From Acetobacterium sp. (GTDB lineage Bacteria; Bacillota; Clostridia; Eubacteriales; Eubacteriaceae), in assembly GCF_030652775.1 (NCBI RefSeq), contig NZ_JAUSPS010000002.1:1-35470 (forward strand): 35,470 nt of DNA, read 5' to 3'. A program made the translations under genes and the position numbers. Of the stretch, positions 32,694 to 35,470 are shown in pieces (position 1 is the first letter of the stretch; each line of letters begins with the position of its first letter). The notes beneath the pieces are model-generated. The model saw only the letters and a program-made list of their open reading frames with translations. It had not been told where the DNA came from and searched no databases.

Positions 32694-32808
32694 GCTCTTT
32701 TTTTCAATTGCTATCTCGTAGGAACTGCCATCCTTTATGTATGGCACTTTGCCAACAGTCATTTTCTCAGATCGAAACAGATTCACCCGAAAAATCTGCC
32801 CATTTCTT

Positions 32809-33654
32809 TCAATTAGTGAATGATGCCAGTAAATCGCGAATCGTTTCAATGATCTGATCGAATTCAATATTTTCTGCGTATGGATATTTCTTGCTGTAGT
32901 CATTCCATATTTTTCGGAGTTCCTGACTTTCAGAAATACTATCGAGATAAACAACGTAATCATCTAAATACTTGGTGCTGTCACGTTCTTCAGCTTTTTT
33001 CCTGATTGCCACTTTCAGTTCATCCCGATCCAACACTGAGTTGTTGAGCTTAGCGAGAATATAAAGGTCATAATAGTCCCTAGCTCTTGTATTGGAGATG
33101 TTTCTTACCAATATTGATTCAATCTTTTCCGCCAGGATGGTGTTTAGATTGTAGGCTTTAATGCTGATTTCTCGTTCTTCAAACATTAATTTGTAGGCAT
33201 AATCCACTTCACCAGGAATAATCACGTCTCCTGTGGTGATATCAATTTTTAAATTGACTTTAATTGTAAAGAAATTTGCCTCAAGACTGACTCGAAAATC
33301 ATCATACTCCGAAGTATCATGAATACTTTTAATTCCTTTAATATTAAAATTAACATGATCCTCAAGATCGATTGCGATGATTTCTGATAGTATCTTTTGA
33401 ATTTCCGGTTGATCGATGGAAATGCCTTTGATCGTGGTATCCATGTCCATCGTACTTCTCAAGTCAATTCCAATCATTGCGGCAATTAAAAAACCGCCTT
33501 TTAAAATAAAGTTATCCCGAAAGCTCGATACCGCAATTCTTTCTAACAGCCGTTCCATCATAAAACTCTGAAGCAAGGTGTTCGCAATCACACCGTCTCT
33601 CTTGGCGCGATTGTTAATCCAATCTTTCAGTTGTCTAGGGCTATTAATGGTCAT
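32809..33654 (-). CDS. abiEii: AbiEii-type nucleotidyltransferase toxin
   Basis: 281 aa. The nucleotidyltransferase core is visible: ILKGGFLIAAMIGIDLRSTMDMDTTIKG with Lys52-Gly-Gly and Arg66/Thr68/Asp70/Asp72. Later NTILAEKIESILVRNISNTRARDYYDLYIL supplies the second Lys and the DYYDL motif typical of DUF1814/AbiEii. In type IV toxin-antitoxin systems this protein arrests growth, by family knowledge through nucleotidylation of tRNA, and can abort phage infection. Its ATG overlaps the antitoxin stop by 4 bp (ATGA). Confidence 0.92.
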   Translation of the reverse strand: MTINSPRQLKDWINNRAKRDGVIANTLLQSFMMERLLERIAVSSFRDNFILKGGFLIAAMIGIDLRSTMDMDTTIKGISIDQPEIQKILSEIIAIDLEDHVNFNIKGIKSIHDTSEYDDFRVSLEANFFTIKVNLKIDITTGDVIIPGEVDYAYKLMFEEREISIKAYNLNTILAEKIESILVRNISNTRARDYYDLYILAKLNNSVLDRDELKVAIRKKAEERDSTKYLDDYVVYLDSISESQELRKIWNDYSKKYPYAENIEFDQIIETIRDLLASFTN

Positions 33655-34247
33655 GCTAACACCTCCATGTATTGATGTACCAGGGCTGAAATCTTAAAAA
33701 CATCGGCATATAACTGAAGTTTAATAAAATCTCGCTCCGGATCACGCATATACAGCCGAACCGCCGTTAAAACAAGATCGGCATCCAGCTTATCCTTTTT
33801 TTTCAGGCAATCGCAGATGGTTCGCTCTTTATCATAAACGGCAATCGTATGACCGTATGGCGACTGCACATTCATTTTACCAATTCCATGAAATTCTTTT
33901 TTCATATAAAAAAATTGATAGTGATCGTCCATTTTCAACAACCGGGTATTATAACCAGTGGGAATGGTCATCATCAGTTTCAAGGGCGATCGATCGCATA
34001 AATCATGGAGAAATAAAGCCGTTTCATGAGAATAGATTCCTTTTTTACAGCGATACTGCATGATTAAATAATCGTCTACCATTTGTTCTACATCAATGTA
34101 AATTCCTTTGCTGATTCGCTCGATTTTTCCTTCCACCTCTAATCGGCGGAAGACCTTATTATCAATCCCCCGCTCAGCAAATTGTTTCGTCTCGATCACA
34201 CCGTTATTCTTTTTTAGAGCGTCCAGAATCATTTCTTTATCTGTCAT
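33651..34247 (-). CDS. abiEi: AbiEi-type antitoxin and transcription regulator
   Basis: 198 aa. Residues 1-55 are the winged-helix antitoxin domain (MILDALKKNNGVIETKQFAERGIDNKVFRRLEVEGKIERISKGIYI), followed by the AbiEi C-terminal domain with YSHETALFLHDLCDRSPLKLMMTIPTGYNTRLL and the YDKERTICDCLKKKDKLD segment. It represses its own operon by binding inverted repeats and counters the toxin encoded immediately downstream. A 48-bp inverted repeat overlaps its promoter. Located inside the presumed island. Confidence 0.92.
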   Translation of the reverse strand: MTDKEMILDALKKNNGVIETKQFAERGIDNKVFRRLEVEGKIERISKGIYIDVEQMVDDYLIMQYRCKKGIYSHETALFLHDLCDRSPLKLMMTIPTGYNTRLLKMDDHYQFFYMKKEFHGIGKMNVQSPYGHTIAVYDKERTICDCLKKKDKLDADLVLTAVRLYMRDPERDFIKLQLYADVFKISALVHQYMEVLA

Positions 34248-34260
34248 TTGAGCACCTCTT

Positions 34261-34308
34261 TGTCTTTATTGTTCGTTTATATTATATATTATACGAACGA
34301 TAAAGACA
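34261..34308. promoter_or_regulatory. abiE operator/promoter: 16-bp inverted repeat
   Basis: TGTCTTTATTGTTCGT (34261-34276) and ACGAACGATAAAGACA (34293-34308) match at 15 of 16 positions around a 16-bp AT-only spacer that contains TATAAT on the minus strand. It lies 14 bp before the abiEi start. Binding of AbiEi here would block its own promoter. Confidence 0.8.
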
Positions 34309-34452
34309 AATGCCAATCAGCATTTTTTGTCTTCTTGTACTTTCTCCATCTTTAACCTGATTATAATATGGAAACCTCATCCAACAGCATCCCTGGCAAG
34401 GTGATCTCCAACCGAATATCATGGAATGCCACCCGGGAGTAAGTATTTTAAT

Positions 34453-35470
34453 CTATTGACTGATATGTTCATAAATAATACCAGTCAATTCGTTTGCCAA
34501 TGCCTCATTATCAATCCGAATTAAAGATTGCTCATTTAAACATCTCCCCAGAATATCGATACCGCCATACCAGACAATTCTATTATCAATAATCATGAAC
34601 CGATATCGGTTGTTTTTTATCTGAATCACATCAATTCCATTTCCGCTTATTTCTTCAACAATCTCTTTGATGTAATTCATTTGTTTATCTGGAAAAGCCA
34701 CAATTTCATTGGTACACAAGGTTACTCGTATTCCAGATGAATATGTTTTTAAAAGCAAGTCTTTTACATTTTCAATTTTCTTTTTCTGCAGATATGGACT
34801 TGAAATTAAAACATGTTTCTTTGCACTTTCAATATCCTTCAATACAGGATCCAAATAATTCGAATCATCAAAAATGCCACTCTCAAGATCGGCTGTGCTA
34901 CTACCCATTTTTATACTGTATCCCAAGGATCGATAAGCTGTTAACCGTTTATGATACATCCGTTCCAAAACTGGTATATGGACATCAACATAGTCATAGA
35001 TAAGCACTTCCTTTTTACCTTCATAATTCCGATGAAGTCGTCCGGCATATTGAGCAATCGTCCCTTTCCATGCAATTGGCATGGCCATAAATAAAGTGTC
35101 TAATCTTGCTTCATCAAAGCCTTCGCCGATTAGCTTTCCGGTCGCAATGACCACGTATTTTTCGCCACTATTTATTGCCCTAATACTCTCCACCGCTTTT
35201 TTTCTATTCTTCGTCGTTAAATTGCCTGATAAATCAATAACGTTTACGTTTTTGCCACTTAGAAGCTCAACCAATTGTTTGATATGGCTGGTTCTTTCCG
35301 TTAAAACCAAGGGATTTCTACCTTTTTCAATCGCTTCTTCGATGTCCCTCACAATCAATTTGTTCCTGTCGTTACTTTCACAAACATGTTGATAAATCTC
35401 AGTAATATGCCATGCTTTTTCTTCTTTGTAAACCGGCATTCGCGTTGTTGTAAATCTTGGTATAATAAAA
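34453..35470 (-). CDS. DEAD/DEAH helicase with C-terminal phospholipase-D-like domain (5' end outside window)
   Basis: Open from the window edge (FIIPRFTTRMPVYKEEKAW...), so the ATG at 35439 is internal. The visible part starts in the second RecA-like domain: NPLVLTERTSHIKQLVELL (motif IV region), VVIATGKLIGEGFDEARLDTLFMAMP (motif V) and GTIAQYAGRLHRNYEGK (motif VI, QxxGRxxR). From about residue 190 of the visible part a PLD-like nuclease domain follows: LKDIESAKKHVLISSPYLQ and FMIIDNRIVWYGGIDILG, where the usual HxK is reduced to R-F-M-I-ID. Such SSL2-type helicase/PLD fusions occur in defence and mobile-element loci. The nuclease site may be inactive. Confidence 0.85.
   Translation of the reverse strand, partial: FIIPRFTTTRMPVYKEEKAWHITEIYQHVCESNDRNKLIVRDIEEAIEKGRNPLVLTERTSHIKQLVELLSGKNVNVIDLSGNLTTKNRKKAVESIRAINSGEKYVVIATGKLIGEGFDEARLDTLFMAMPIAWKGTIAQYAGRLHRNYEGKKEVLIYDYVDVHIPVLERMYHKRLTAYRSLGYSIKMGSSTADLESGIFDDSNYLDPVLKDIESAKKHVLISSPYLQKKKIENVKDLLLKTYSSGIRVTLCTNEIVAFPDKQMNYIKEIVEEISGNGIDVIQIKNNRYRFMIIDNRIVWYGGIDILGRCLNEQSLIRIDNEALANELTGIIYEHISQ

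Noticed and set aside
32622-32963. Minus-strand ORF of 113 codons ending in the tRNA fragment, considered as an integrase remnant
   Set aside because: It overlaps abiEii by 155 bp in another frame, and no tyrosine-recombinase R-H-R-Y motif is visible. At most the last 60 codons could be a relic.
1-35470. CRISPR array
   Set aside because: No series of regularly spaced 25-40 bp repeats was seen. The only tandem repeats are the 15-bp coding repeat and the 11-bp pair near the tRNA fragment.

Overview
The window looks like the chromosome of an anaerobic, low-GC Gram-positive bacterium, most likely an acetogen of the Acetobacterium/Eubacterium kind. That is an inference from gene content: a ferredoxin-fused electron-transfer flavoprotein like that of caffeate respiration, an oxygen-sensitive 2-hydroxyacyl-CoA dehydratase with its activator, a clostridial GGGtGRT/IscU-like pair, a small clostridial ferredoxin, strong Shine-Dalgarno sites and consensus sigma-A promoters. 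No 16S gene is present, so the genus is not proven.

Layout. 1-1150 (minus): the start of a corrinoid/iron-chelate ABC transporter lipoprotein behind a cobalamin riboswitch with its own terminator. 1.2-2.9 kb: a sugar-isomerase-like TIM-barrel protein and an unrecognised membrane protein. 2.96-8.8 kb (minus): methylthioadenosine salvage (mtnP-mtnA), then a four-gene glycan cluster (soluble GT2, PLP sugar aminotransferase, FAD oxidoreductase, membrane GT2). 9.0-12.4 kb: a DUF2284 metal-binding protein with an acidic repeat tail, facing an IscU-like scaffold/GGGtGRT operon that is followed by a candidate small RNA. 12.5-15.6 kb: a DUF1016 nuclease gene interrupted by a group II intron whose two flanks do not join into one gene.

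15.65-29.74 kb (minus) is the centrepiece, a catabolic gene set of about 14 kb with a divergent GntR regulator. In transcription order it encodes a type III CoA-transferase, dehydratase activator, two dehydratase subunits, acyl-CoA ligase, acyl-CoA dehydrogenase, EtfB, ferredoxin-EtfA, a GPH-type transporter, a fused 3-hydroxyacyl-CoA dehydrogenase/enoyl-CoA hydratase and a thiolase. The first part has the order of the clostridial hadAIBC-acdB-etfBA operon. The ligase/dehydrogenase/ETF part resembles the carBCDE caffeate-respiration genes. The last two enzymes are beta-oxidation. Together they could import a 2-hydroxy acid, activate it, dehydrate it to an enoyl-CoA, and then either reduce it with electron bifurcation or oxidise it to acetyl-CoA. 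The fadB-like/thiolase pair has its own consensus promoter with a 43-bp palindrome at the start site.

30.9-32.4 kb holds housekeeping genes (bL25, ferredoxin). At 32.58 kb lies the 3' half of a tRNA-Thr, which looks like the end of an integrated element. From there to the window end the content is island-like: an AbiEi/AbiEii toxin-antitoxin pair with a large operator palindrome, and the C-terminal part of a helicase/phospholipase-D-like protein that runs off the window.
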